Assembly (NCBI GenBank): GCA_028710485.1
Contig: JAQTTZ010000004.1
Location: 1 to 64,000, forward strand
Origin: Bacteriovorax sp.
GTDB lineage: Bacteria; Bdellovibrionota; Bacteriovoracia; Bacteriovoracales; Bacteriovoracaceae
Direction of reading: 5' to 3'
DNA: 64,000 bases
Below, piece by piece: positions 8,231 through 16,825 of the stretch; position 1 is the first letter of the stretch, and the number at the start of each line of letters is the position of its first letter. Below the pieces are notes generated by a model. It was not told the origin of the DNA, ran no database searches, and was given only the letters and a program-made list of their open reading frames with translations. The translations under genes and the position numbers were made by a program.

Positions 8231-10849
8231 TCATCCTAATTTAGAAGTTAGAATTGCGTGAGCATGGGCCTTAATTTTAGAAATTAAAGCAGCTTCTCCT
8301 GAGCCCTGGGCAAGATCGGGTTTACCACCGCCTTTTCCATTAACCACCGTAAGAATTTCTTTCAGCACTTCACCAGCATTTAATTTAGACACGCCCTTGC
8401 TGGCGCGTACTAATATAGAACCATTTTTATTGTAGAGAACGACAGCGCCATTTTGAAATTTACTGATAAATAAATCTGAAAGCTTTCTTAAATCACTGTC
8501 CGTTGGTGCCTCAATGATAGCAACATCAATACCACCAATTTTTTCGACAACTGAGAAAAGCTCTTTTGACTCTGATGCTTGGATCTTATCTTTAAGAGAT
8601 TCAATTTCTTTTTGTTTTTCTTTCATGTCTCTGAGTAGAATTTCTATTTTTGCCAAGGCCTTATCTTCTTTGTCGTTAAAAATCATTTCTACTTTTTTGA
8701 GAAGGTGTGATCTATGCGATAGATAATGGATTGCTGTTTCAGAAGTAGTCGCTTCAATACGACGAACCCCCGTTGCTAAGGAGGCTTCCGAGAGTATGGT
8801 AATCAGACCAATTTCGCCAGTATTGTGAACGTGAGTTCCTCCACAAAGCTCCCTTGAAAATTCTCCCATAGTGAGAACGCGCACTTCATTTCCGTATTTT
8901 TCACCAAATAGTGCCATGGCACCCAACTTAGTTGCTTCCTCCATATTCATAACATTAGAAGCTACATCCATGCCTTTTTGGATTTCAGCATTCACTAAGT
9001 CTTCGACTTGTTGAATTTCTTCTTTAGTCAAAGCTTGAAGATGAGTGAAGTCAAAACGCAATTTTTCAGGCGTTACTAAAGATCCAGCTTGTTTTACGTG
9101 AGGGCCCAATACTTTTATCAGGGCCGCTTGAAGTAAATGAGTTGCAGAGTGATTTCTCATTGTAAGTTTACGAGTGTGCTCGTCAACTGCCAGAGTATAA
9201 GTTTCACCGACAATTAGAGCGTCAGCATCACTAGATAAATGAACAAATAAACCATCGACTGGTTTTTGAGTATCGTCGATATGAGCGATAATATTTTTTC
9301 CACTCATCACCACACCGATATCTCCAACCTGACCACCACCTTCACCATAAAAAGGAGTAGCATCGAAGACTAGAGCTTTTTGGTCACCGAAAGCTTCAAT
9401 TGCCACCAGCTTTACGTGGGCCTTGTAGTTCTCGTAACCCACAAAATTAGTGGCGCCGTGTTTTTCTTTAATGGCGTGGAAAACTTTATCAGAGTTATCC
9501 ATTGCTCCCTTCCAAGACTTGCGAGACATTTCTTTTTGTTCTTGCATCGCCTTTTCAAAACCACCATGGTCGAGTTTCAGACCAAGATCTTCTAAAAACA
9601 TTTGAGTAAGATCAACAGGAAATCCATAAGTATCGTAGAGTTTAAAGGCTGCAGAACCTGCTAGGATTTTATCTTTTACTTCTTTAGCGATTGCCTCATG
9701 TAAAAATTTTAATCCGTTTTCTAAAGTCTCTCTGAATTTTTTTTCTTCCAATTCAAGAAGCTTGGTTGCAAGTTCGGCATTATTAGCGTTTTGTGGATAC
9801 TCTTTGCCTAGAGACTCAAACACTGCGGGAATAAGTTTATAGAAAGAAATTTCTTTTACACCTAATTCATTTAAATATTTAATAGCTCGGCGGATGATTC
9901 TTCGAAGAACATATCCACGACCTTCATTAGAAGGAATAACTCCATCAGTGATGAGCATCGTCGCTGATCTAATATGATCGGCAACAACTCTGAAGGCTGC
10001 GGTGTGTGGAAGTTCACTCCCATCTGCCGCTAGATATTTTTTTCCACTTAAATCTTCAATTTTTTTCATGATCGATGTGAAGATGTCGGTATTGTAGTTA
10101 TTATAACAACCCTGAAGAGCAGCTGCTACACGCTCAAGACCGGCGCCTGTGTCGATAGATGGTTTAGGTAATGAGAAACGGCCTTCTGGTGTTTTTTCAA
10201 ATTGCATGAACACGAGGTTCCATATTTCGATATAACGTTTTTCATCTTCCAGAAGATCGTTTGGATCAATTCGAACCAATTCTTTGTCTGTGTATTGTTC
10301 ACCATGATCAAAAAAGATTTCAGAACACGGTCCACATGGTCCAAATTCTCCCATTTCCCAAAAATTGTCTTTATCACCTTTAGTAAAAATGCGCTCAAGA
10401 GGTAAACCAATTTTTTCATTCCAAATCTTCCGGGCTTCATCATCAGAGTGGTGAACAGTTACGTAGAGTAGATCTTTGGGGATTTTCAATTCAACAGTTA
10501 AAAATTCCCATGCAAATTTAATCGCGTCTTCCTTGAAGTAATCGCCGAAAGAAAAATTGCCCAGCATTTCAAAGAATGTATGGTGACGGGAAGTGTGACC
10601 TACATTTTCAAGGTCGTTATGCTTTCCACCAGCGCGTACACATTTTTGAATTGAAACTGCACGGCGATTACTGGGGGTGGACTTGCCGGTGAAATAATCT
10701 TTGAACTGGTTCATGCCAGCATTACAAAAAAGAAGAGTTTTATCATTGTGGGGAATGAGAGAACTTGAAGCGACTTTCTCATGTCCAGATTTTTTAAAAT
10801 ATTGAGCAAATGTTTCGCGAATTTCTTGGCCGGTTAACTTTGTTTCCAT
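8231..10849 (-). CDS. alaS: alanine-tRNA ligase
   Basis: This cytosolic enzyme charges tRNA-Ala. Its 872 residues match the family. The class II catalytic core begins TGQEIRETFAQYFKKSGH and contains the GMNQFKDYFTG motif. The editing domain carries the zinc ligands HSATH and CGGTH. The C-Ala domain ends in the GGGKPDLAQGSG motif. It is the first gene of a two-gene unit with the peptide-binding lipoprotein. There is no apparent T-box, as expected for a Gram-negative. Confidence 0.97.
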   Translation of the reverse strand: METKLTGQEIRETFAQYFKKSGHEKVASSSLIPHNDKTLLFCNAGMNQFKDYFTGKSTPSNRRAVSIQKCVRAGGKHNDLENVGHTSRHHTFFEMLGNFSFGDYFKEDAIKFAWEFLTVELKIPKDLLYVTVHHSDDEARKIWNEKIGLPLERIFTKGDKDNFWEMGEFGPCGPCSEIFFDHGEQYTDKELVRIDPNDLLEDEKRYIEIWNLVFMQFEKTPEGRFSLPKPSIDTGAGLERVAAALQGCYNNYNTDIFTSIMKKIEDLSGKKYLAADGSELPHTAAFRVVADHIRSATMLITDGVIPSNEGRGYVLRRIIRRAIKYLNELGVKEISFYKLIPAVFESLGKEYPQNANNAELATKLLELEEKKFRETLENGLKFLHEAIAKEVKDKILAGSAAFKLYDTYGFPVDLTQMFLEDLGLKLDHGGFEKAMQEQKEMSRKSWKGAMDNSDKVFHAIKEKHGATNFVGYENYKAHVKLVAIEAFGDQKALVFDATPFYGEGGGQVGDIGVVMSGKNIIAHIDDTQKPVDGLFVHLSSDADALIVGETYTLAVDEHTRKLTMRNHSATHLLQAALIKVLGPHVKQAGSLVTPEKLRFDFTHLQALTKEEIQQVEDLVNAEIQKGMDVASNVMNMEEATKLGAMALFGEKYGNEVRVLTMGEFSRELCGGTHVHNTGEIGLITILSEASLATGVRRIEATTSETAIHYLSHRSHLLKKVEMIFNDKEDKALAKIEILLRDMKEKQKEIESLKDKIQASESKELFSVVEKIGGIDVAIIEAPTDSDLRKLSDLFISKFQNGAVVLYNKNGSILVRASKGVSKLNAGEVLKEILTVVNGKGGGKPDLAQGSGEAALISKIKAHAHAILTSKLG

Positions 10850-10933
10850 ATGAATAGTCCCTAAATTGTTTTAGGAAAAGATTAGCATATTTTAATGGAA
10901 TTAGTATTGTGGAAATTTGCTTTGCTCGCCCCC

Positions 10934-11413
10934 TTACTCTGCCTGTGACGCTACCTCTCCAATAATTGATTTCAACACTTTTTTAGCATCACCAAAATCA
11001 TGACCCTTAGACAGGAGATAGCGCAAAATTTTGTTTTCTCCGGCATAATCAAACTCTGTTTTTCCCTGAATTTTCTTTCGAATTAGGCGATCAATTTGAT
11101 CTTTGGGGGTTAATCGGTACTCAGTAAAAACAGCTTCAATCTCTGCATCGGTTACAGTCAAATGTTCTTGGGCCAATCTTTGGCGGATATAATCAGGAGA
11201 GTAGCCTCGATCCATAAAACCTTTCACTCGTGCTTCTGCGTAAACTTCTTCACGAAGAAAACCTCGGGCCTTAATTTCGTTAATCGCACTATCAATTTCC
11301 TCTGCAGGATGATTTTTTTCACGCAATTTTTCACGAAGCTTGTGCTCAGAATAGTCGCGGCTAGATATGATTTTAACGAGATACGTGTAGGCTTTGCTGG
11401 ATGGAGTGATCAT
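10934..11413 (-). CDS. recX: RecX family regulator of RecA
   Basis: RecX binds the RecA filament and limits its activity. The 159-residue protein has the tandem three-helix repeats of the family: SSRDYSEHKLREKL, then IKARGFLREEVYAEA and FMDRGYSPDYIRQRLAQ. It follows recA on the same strand, about 100 bases downstream and behind a hairpin terminator. This is the usual arrangement in which recX is expressed by partial read-through of recA. The ribosome site before ATG 11413 is weak. Confidence 0.9.
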   Translation of the reverse strand: MITPSSKAYTYLVKIISSRDYSEHKLREKLREKNHPAEEIDSAINEIKARGFLREEVYAEARVKGFMDRGYSPDYIRQRLAQEHLTVTDAEIEAVFTEYRLTPKDQIDRLIRKKIQGKTEFDYAGENKILRYLLSKGHDFGDAKKVLKSIIGEVASQAE

Positions 11414-11450
11414 GTCTTTTTTCTTTGAGGGAGTGGTTTTGATTTAAAGG

Positions 11451-11507
11451 AAAAAGTTTTAGAACTTCTGTGACCTAATATTCACTAGGGGACAAAAGTT
11501 CTAAAAC
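11451..11507 (-). terminator. recA terminator / recX attenuator
   Basis: A perfect 12-bp inverted repeat, GTTTTAGAACTT at 11456-11467 and AAGTTCTAAAAC at 11496-11507, has a 28-base loop. On the minus strand it is followed by five T's. It sits between recA and recX, 9 bases after the recA stop. The long loop would suit partial termination, which would keep recX low; that is inference. Confidence 0.75.
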
Positions 11508-11515
11508 AATACGTA

Positions 11516-12646
11516 TTACTGGATAACTTTTTTTGCTTTTTTACCTTTTTCTTCATCTCTGCTATTTTCTTTAGCATCTTCAAAGATTTCGCCAGTCGCT
11601 GCATCCATTGCTGGAGCATCAACGCCACCTAGAAGACCGAACTTTGTAAGAAGTTTTAGCTTAATTTCTTCTACTATCTCAGGATTCGCTTCAAGGAAAG
11701 TTTTAGAGTTTTCTCTTCCTTGACCAAGTTTACTATTATTGTATGAGAACCATGCTCCTGCTTTTTCAACGATACCGTTGTTTGCAGCTAGGTCCAGCAT
11801 ATCTCCAATTTTTGAAATTCCAGTTCCGTACATAATGTCGAATTCAGCTTCTTTGAATGGAGAAGCGACTTTGTTTTTAACAACTTTTACTTTCGTACGT
11901 GATCCAATATGAACATCACCGTCTTTAATTGCAGCGATTTTTCTAATATCTAATCTTACAGAAGCGTAAAATTTAAGAGCGTTACCACCAGTAGTTGTTT
12001 CTGGGTTACCGAACATAACTCCAATTTTCATACGAAGTTGATTGATAAAGATAACAGTACAGTTTGAACGAGAAATTGAGCCAGTTAGTTTTCTTAGAGC
12101 TTGAGACATAAGTCTTGCTTGAAGACCCATATGTGAATCACCCATATCACCTTCAAGTTCAGCTTTCGGAGTAAGAGCTGCAACTGAGTCGATGATAAGA
12201 AGATTAACGGCACCTGAGCGAACTAGCATATCGGTGATTTCTAGAGCTTGTTCACCACTGTCTGGTTGAGAGATAAGAGTATTAGGGATATCCATTCCGA
12301 GTCTCGCTGCATAAGCAGTATCGAGAGCATGTTCAGCATCAACGAAAGCTACCGTTCCACCTTGTCTTTGGCATTCAGCCGCGATGTGAAGAGTAAGAGT
12401 TGTTTTACCTGAAGATTCTGGTCCGTAAATTTCGATGATTCTACCTTGGGGAATTCCGCCTATGCCAAGGGCCAAATCCAAACTCATACATCCTGCTGGG
12501 ATGATAGCTATTTTTTCAACAACAGATTTGCTGTCAAGCTTCATGATCGCGCCTTTCCCGAATTGTTTTTCAATTGCTGAAAGAGCTAGGTCTAGGGCCT
12601 TTAATTTTTCTGGAGATGGTGAAGCTGATACTTTCTGTAATGACAT
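11516..12646 (-). CDS. recA: recombinase RecA
   Basis: RecA is the ATP-dependent strand-exchange protein and SOS co-protease. I start it at ATG 12646 (MSLQK), which has a GGAGG site 4 bases upstream; a further in-frame start would add eight unconvincing residues. It is 376 residues. Walker A GPESSGKT is at 75-82, and the RecA signature [13 protein letters not shown] and loop [15 protein letters not shown] are present. The C-terminal tail is acidic and then ends in lysines. recX follows, separated by a hairpin. Upstream lies a candidate operator palindrome. Confidence 0.97.
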   Translation of the reverse strand: MSLQKVSASPSPEKLKALDLALSAIEKQFGKGAIMKLDSKSVVEKIAIIPAGCMSLDLALGIGGIPQGRIIEIYGPESSGKTTLTLHIAAECQRQGGTVAFVDAEHALDTAYAARLGMDIPNTLISQPDSGEQALEITDMLVRSGAVNLLIIDSVAALTPKAELEGDMGDSHMGLQARLMSQALRKLTGSISRSNCTVIFINQLRMKIGVMFGNPETTTGGNALKFYASVRLDIRKIAAIKDGDVHIGSRTKVKVVKNKVASPFKEAEFDIMYGTGISKIGDMLDLAANNGIVEKAGAWFSYNNSKLGQGRENSKTFLEANPEIVEEIKLKLLTKFGLLGGVDAPAMDAATGEIFEDAKENSRDEEKGKKAKKVIQ

Positions 12647-12789
12647 ATTTCCTCCGAAGGTGTGTAGCAATTCGCAAACACTAGTTTTCTTAATAGTTTT
12701 CTATTGAGTCACAGAGATGCAAATTGATGAGCCTATTTAATAATCAAAAGAGCGCAATTACTAGATGAAATTGGTCATCCAAATCACAT

Positions 12790-12810
12790 TTTGATTTGAC
12801 CGAAATCAAA
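12790..12810. promoter_or_regulatory. 21-bp palindrome upstream of recA
   Basis: A perfect inverted repeat TTTGATTT-N5-AAATCAAA lies 144 bases upstream of the recA ATG and 60 bases after the pgpA stop. Its symmetry and place suggest a repressor operator or an RNA hairpin. It does not match the LexA box TTAC-N3-GTAA that I recall for Bdellovibrio. No T-run follows on the minus strand, so it is not an obvious terminator. Confidence 0.45.
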
Positions 12811-12831
12811 GTTTGCTACTTGGTTAGTTTG

Positions 12832-12849
12832 TGCGTAGCTTTTGCGTAG
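12832..12849. repeat. direct heptamer repeat TGCGTAG, 11-bp period
   Basis: Two exact copies of TGCGTAG (12832-12838 and 12843-12849) are spaced one DNA turn apart in the recA-pgpA gap. On the minus strand they lie in the 17 bases just after a TTGACC hexamer. They could be a binding site for a regulator of recA; this is inference from spacing only. Confidence 0.35.
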
Positions 12850-12870
12850 GTCAAGGGTTTTTTACAAAAT

Positions 12871-13353
12871 TTAAATAAACTTAACTATGACCAAGTAGGT
12901 CAGTCCGGCAAAGAGGCCGCTGACGATATCGTCTAGGATCGTGCCTGCGCCATGATGAACTTTTTTGTCGAAGTAAGAAGCAGGCCAGATTTTTACGATA
13001 TCAAAGAATCTAAACAGAATAAAAAGAATCGTTAGATGTAATAAATTATGAGTCTGGATGAAAAGCCAGGCGGTAGTCATTCCTAAAACTTCATCAATAA
13101 CAATCCATTGGGGGTCGTGCAGCTTTAATTCTTTTTGAACACTTTCGGCCACAAAAGAAGAAATAATTGTAACAATTAAAAGAAGTGGAACAAAGAGAAA
13201 ATAGGGAGGATTAAATCGACCAATTCCGTAAAGAAAGGGCAAGGTCGCAAGAGTTCCCCATGTGCCAGGTGCTTTAGGAAGATAACCCGATCCAAAGAAG
13301 GATAGGAAAAGTATGTCTAGTCTTTTAAGTGATGGTCGATTAGCTTCATTCAT
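12871..13353 (-). CDS. pgpA: phosphatidylglycerophosphatase A
   Basis: This inner-membrane phosphatase makes phosphatidylglycerol from its 3-phosphate. Family motifs are all visible: FGSGYLPKAPGTWGTL near the N-terminus, DPQWIVIDEVLGM around residue 80, FRFFDIVKIWPA and GAGTILDDIVSGL. Several hydrophobic helices are present. Its 160 residues are standard. It lies upstream of recA on the same strand, but a 224-base gap separates them. Confidence 0.92.
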   Translation of the reverse strand: MNEANRPSLKRLDILFLSFFGSGYLPKAPGTWGTLATLPFLYGIGRFNPPYFLFVPLLLIVTIISSFVAESVQKELKLHDPQWIVIDEVLGMTTAWLFIQTHNLLHLTILFILFRFFDIVKIWPASYFDKKVHHGAGTILDDIVSGLFAGLTYLVIVKFI

Positions 13354-13400
13354 TAGATAATCATACTATCGAAAAATCTCCATGCTTACAAAGGCTAAAA

Positions 13401-14642
13401 ATGGAAAGACCTAGTTACCTTCAAAAATATATGTTCGATTGGGAAATGCTTGACGTGGTGGTCGGTGGCAAGTCGGCCCTCGATACAAAGAATTTTCTGG
13501 GTCCAATGTCTACGATTGAAGAAGTTAATCAGTTTCTGAAAGGTTACGGACTCGATCCGAATGACCATGTCACCAAGGCTGAGTTATTTGGAAATTTTCA
13601 AGAAGCAGTTCAATTCATCAAGCGCTATTTTTTAAAAGAAGGAAATCCGGATGGTTTGGATTTGAAACTTCCGAATTCCCTTTTAATGATCTCAGATATC
13701 ACCCAGCTTTTTTTAATGGCAGCAGATGACGCTCCTTTAAAAAAAGAAGATAAATTGTGGGCAGAAATCATTTTAAAAGTCATACATACGATCATGCATA
13801 CAGATAAAGATCTTCGCTCTAATTATTTTAATATTGTTCAAACTCAAATCTTCGATCGTTTTTATAAATATATTTTTAGAAACGAGAGCGGAAAACTTTT
13901 CCTTGGGATCAAGGGAACCGATAACGTTGTTCCACTTATTGACTTTGAAACGAAGTCAAAAAAAACCAGAGAAAGCACCATTATTAAACTTCTGCATAAG
14001 GCAGAAAATGTGGCGGAGGAATTATTTGATAGAATCGGCGTACGCTTCGTCACCAATTCTCGTTTTGATACTCTTCGCGTGATTCGTTTTCTTTTGGAAA
14101 AAAACATTGTTATTCCTCATAATAATAAGCCAAGCAGAGCAATTAATACGATGATAGATTTGCCACGTTTTAAAGAAGCTCATCAAAGAGTTATCAAAAT
14201 GGCGTTTCGAAATAATCTTTCTGAAGAACGTTTTGTAGCTGCCATGGAACGCGAAATTCAAGAGTGTCACTTGCAAGGTGAATCTAGAGAAAGAAATAAA
14301 TTCACTTCAAAAAGTTATCAGTCGATTCAATTTACTTGTCGGCAGTTGATCGAATATAAAAATCCCTTTCTTCAAGAGTTTAATGACCTCAGAAGAATTG
14401 CAAAAAGTTTAAACTCTGATGAAAATGAATTGGCCCGCAGGGTTTTGAATATGGATATTTCGCTAGTGGCGAGAGATATTCGCTTTTTCTATCCTTATGA
14501 AATTCAAATTGTTGATAACGATGCTTACCGGGAAAATTCGCAAGGTGAAGCTTCTCATCAAGAGTATAAACGTCAGCAAGTTCAGTCGGCGATGAAGCGT
14601 ATTTTTAAAATGATGATTGAGTATAAGAAGATTACGCTTTAG
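13401..14642 (+). CDS. conserved unknown with RelA/SpoT-like segment
   Basis: This is a 413-residue cytosolic protein of unknown function. Residues about 205-250 (ENVAEELFDRIGVRFVT, then DTLRVIRFLLEKNIVIPH) resemble the '(V/F)xDxxGxRxV...DxxxVxxxL' core of RelA/SpoT nucleotidyltransferases. The KPSRAINTMIDL stretch after it is reminiscent of a synthetase substrate loop. I believe this is the uncharacterised family TIGR04552 seen in Bdellovibrio and myxobacteria, but could not search. No HD, TGS or ACT domain is visible. It reads away from pgpA with a 47-base gap. The IS6 scar begins just after it. Confidence 0.75.
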   Translation: MERPSYLQKYMFDWEMLDVVVGGKSALDTKNFLGPMSTIEEVNQFLKGYGLDPNDHVTKAELFGNFQEAVQFIKRYFLKEGNPDGLDLKLPNSLLMISDITQLFLMAADDAPLKKEDKLWAEIILKVIHTIMHTDKDLRSNYFNIVQTQIFDRFYKYIFRNESGKLFLGIKGTDNVVPLIDFETKSKKTRESTIIKLLHKAENVAEELFDRIGVRFVTNSRFDTLRVIRFLLEKNIVIPHNNKPSRAINTMIDLPRFKEAHQRVIKMAFRNNLSEERFVAAMEREIQECHLQGESRERNKFTSKSYQSIQFTCRQLIEYKNPFLQEFNDLRRIAKSLNSDENELARRVLNMDISLVARDIRFFYPYEIQIVDNDAYRENSQGEASHQEYKRQQVQSAMKRIFKMMIEYKKITL

Positions 14643-14659
14643 GTTCCACAAGTGAAACT

Positions 14660-14893
14660 GGTTCCGTTGCATTAACTTTTGCCTACTATCATCCACTCTA
14701 AATCTTGTTTAAAATTTAAGTAATCTAAAGAGGTAAAGGATGCTAGATTTTAAAAGACGACGATTTGACTCCGACGTAATTTTAATGTGTGTCCGTTGGT
14801 ATTTATCATATCCACTCTCGTACGCGTTGAAGTTGATCACACTTCAGTCAATAGATGGGTTTTAAAATATACTCCAGACATTGAAAAGAAATT
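14660..14893 (+). mobile_element. IS6-family insertion sequence remnant (left end)
   Basis: The left edge GGTTCCGTTGCATTAA at 14660-14675 resembles the terminal inverted repeat of IS6-family elements (GGTTCTGTTGCAAA-like). It is followed 64 bases later by a transposase fragment. No right inverted repeat or DDE catalytic region is visible, so only the left quarter or so remains. It lies just behind the 413-aa gene and in front of a gene that has lost its 5' end, which fits an IS-mediated deletion. Confidence 0.7.
14740..14893 (+). pseudogene. IS6-family transposase, N-terminal fragment with frameshift
   Basis: From ATG 14740 the frame reads MLDFKRRRFDSDVILMCVRW then YLSYPLSY, the classic N-terminus of IS6/IS26-type transposases. 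The frame then breaks. The match resumes in another frame as VEVDHTSVNRWVLKYTPDIEK, the helix-turn-helix part normally found about 11 residues further on. The original thus lost roughly 30-35 bases, including the 'xLEEMMxERG' helix. Past the EKK the sequence dissolves into an 8-bp repeat. The catalytic DDE domain is gone, so it is inactive. Confidence 0.8.
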
Positions 14894-14923
14894 CAGAAAT
14901 TCAGAAATTCAGAAATTCAGAAA
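14887..14923. repeat. 8-bp tandem repeat AGAAATTC x4.6
   Basis: Four exact copies of AGAAATTC run from 14887 to 14918, plus a partial fifth. The unit is not a multiple of three, so copy-number slippage shifts frame. It sits at the broken end of the IS6 transposase remnant. Confidence 0.9.
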
Positions 14924-15069
14924 ATCAAAAAACATAGTTACAAGTCGATTTAAATTATCCAACTCTTCTTTCTTCAAATTTAAAGGATATAAAAAAAGGC
15001 ATTCCAGAATATGCTGAAGCCATCATTCGTGAGATTAGGAAATCAAAAAACCAGGGAGAGATAAAGAAC

Positions 15070-15879
15070 ATGCTGAACAAACAGCTTGAACAATATCTTA
15101 ATCAAACCTTTGAGACACAGGACACATCGCAATTGAGCAAGATTCTTCTGAAAACTGAGACGCGGGATATTGAAAGTGCGAGAATCAAACTCCATAAAAG
15201 AATATTGGTTCTTCATGAGGTGATTTATAAGGAAGCTATACTGTTGATCCTTTTATCTGTTTTTCTTTTTGGCATGACCGGTTTAAAGAAGCAACCTTTG
15301 ATTCCCTCCCAGTACATACTTCTTGTTCTCTCTCTGATCATCTTGCTGATTGCTGGCGTAACCACTCCGATGATCGATATGGATGCAAAAATATCACAGA
15401 TGAATTTTGTCTTAATGGGGCATCCTGTTCATTTTGAGAACCAGGTATTGTATTTCCAAAGTAAAAGCATTCTGGATGTATTTTGGATTATGATTACTAA
15501 TAAGGCAATTCAGATGAAACTGGTCGGGATCTTGATGATTACATTCAGTATTTTTATTCCTCTGTTTAAAATAGTGTCGTCCGTGGGATATTATTATAAT
15601 TTTCAACAGGCAAAAGAGAATGCGGTAATCAAATTTTTGGTCTTAAAGTCGGGGAAATGGTCAATGGCCGATGTCATGGTGATCGCCATCTTTATGGCCT
15701 ACATTGGATTTAATGGGATTATTACTAGCCAGTTGGGGAAATTAAGCTCAGAAGGTCAGGAACTGGTAATCCTAACTACCAATGGAACCTCTCTTCAGCC
15801 GGGGTATTACCTGTTCTTGACATATACCTTGTTGGCATTATTTTTATCTGAATTTCTGACGCGAAAACCTACTTCTTAG
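15070..15879 (+). CDS. PqiA-like membrane protein, probably 5'-truncated
   Basis: Four or five membrane helices and the stretch LKSGKWSMADVMVIAIFMAY match the paraquat-inducible protein A (PqiA) domain, whose KxSMxDV motif is characteristic. SILDVFWIMITN earlier fits the same domain. PqiA proteins work with MCE proteins in envelope lipid transport, but none is nearby. Upstream of ATG 15070 the same frame stays open from 14938 and reads like real protein (LKDIKKGIPEYAEAIIREIR), yet it contains no start codon. I infer the original N-terminus was cut off by the IS6 event. The ribosome site (GGGAGAG, about 9 bases from the ATG) is poorly spaced. The sequence looks less AT-rich than its neighbours. 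Confidence 0.65.
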   Translation: MLNKQLEQYLNQTFETQDTSQLSKILLKTETRDIESARIKLHKRILVLHEVIYKEAILLILLSVFLFGMTGLKKQPLIPSQYILLVLSLIILLIAGVTTPMIDMDAKISQMNFVLMGHPVHFENQVLYFQSKSILDVFWIMITNKAIQMKLVGILMITFSIFIPLFKIVSSVGYYYNFQQAKENAVIKFLVLKSGKWSMADVMVIAIFMAYIGFNGIITSQLGKLSSEGQELVILTTNGTSLQPGYYLFLTYTLLALFLSEFLTRKPTS

Positions 15880-15996
15880 GTTTAAAGGCTTTCAAGTGCT
15901 CTGCAATCACGTGAGTCGTAAGCCAATTCTTAAGAAATTAGCCGAAGGCTTCAGTTTTTGAGGAGGGGAACTTCCTAGGAGTTTTTGTATAGGTGA

Positions 15997-16158
15997 GACC
16001 CGACTAATATCTCCTATTGTCAAGACGGAGATGTTATTGAATATTGCAGTGAGATTTTTTTGGACGAAAATAGAAGAGTCTATATCGTTTCACCATCTGT
16101 GCACAAAATAGGGGAAATTTCAGAAATAACTATTACTGAGAGTGCAGCTATTTTCTAA
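15997..16158 (+). pseudogene. orphan C-terminal coding fragment
   Basis: Frame 1 is open for 53 codons and ends at TAA 16156-16158. It reads like genuine protein (e.g. IFLDENRRVYIVSPSVHKIG), but it has no ATG or ribosome site and is preceded by many stops. It is probably the tail of a secreted or beta-rich protein whose front was deleted in the same scar region. The rest of the gap from 15880 to 15996 shows nothing recognisable. Confidence 0.4.
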
Positions 16159-16166
16159 ACACACCT

Positions 16167-16805
16167 TCATGCGAAATTTTCTTTGTAAACTTTAAATGCC
16201 ATATAAAGACTGATGATAACAATTAGGACTCCACACACACGGCTAAAATTAGCATAAAATCTTTCAGGGATTTTGTTTTCGTATTTCTTTACGATTCTCA
16301 ATAGTAGATAAAACCAAAAAGCACTGCCAAGGGAGATCCCTATTGAAAGAGATAAATAACTTCTTAAGTTATAATTGAAAAGATTCCACGATTTTATAGC
16401 TGCTGCCAAGGCTGACATGCTTACAATTAGAGCGGGGTTAGAAGAATAGATCACGACACCTAAAAGAAAGAAGCCAATTAGCGTTGTTTTATTCGTTTCT
16501 GAATGTTCATCTAAATTGAAATTGCGAGTCTTAACAATTAACTCTTTAAGTCCAAACAAGAACAGAAAAACTACTCCGACAATTTTGAAAAACAATATAA
16601 TCTTTGGAGAAAAATGCAAAAAAGATAGACCGGTTAAGACAATCATGAAGTAAATAAAATCCATCAGGCATCCCCCCAATGCGATCGCAAAAGCGGAATT
16701 AAAATCACGTTTGATCAGAGTATTCACAACCCACACATTGACTGGTCCAATTGGAATACAGCTTAGAAAACCTATAATTAATCCGATGCTCAAAGCTATT
16801 AACAT
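16167..16805 (-). CDS. LysE/RhtB family exporter
   Basis: This is an inner-membrane amino-acid or small-metabolite exporter. It opens with ALSIGLIIGFLSCIPIGPVN, the LysE signature (PGP-like 'IPIGPVN' turn in helix 1). It has six hydrophobic segments, GGCLMDFIYF in helix 2 and NPALIVSM in the middle. Its 212 residues are typical. The substrate cannot be told. It lies 20 bases downstream of the DUF2141 gene on the same strand, so the two may form a unit. Confidence 0.85.
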   Translation of the reverse strand: MLIALSIGLIIGFLSCIPIGPVNVWVVNTLIKRDFNSAFAIALGGCLMDFIYFMIVLTGLSFLHFSPKIILFFKIVGVVFLFLFGLKELIVKTRNFNLDEHSETNKTTLIGFFLLGVVIYSSNPALIVSMSALAAAIKSWNLFNYNLRSYLSLSIGISLGSAFWFYLLLRIVKKYENKIPERFYANFSRVCGVLIVIISLYMAFKVYKENFA

Positions 16806-16825
16806 GTGATTCTTTCCATAAAGAT

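Noticed and set aside
10126-10443. 105-codon ORF within alaS on the same strand in another frame
   Set aside because: It lies wholly inside the well-supported alaS frame and is a codon-structure shadow.
12671-12870. LexA box ahead of recA
   Set aside because: No TTAC-N3-GTAA or E. coli-type CTGT-N8-ACAG match was found. Only the other palindrome is seen.
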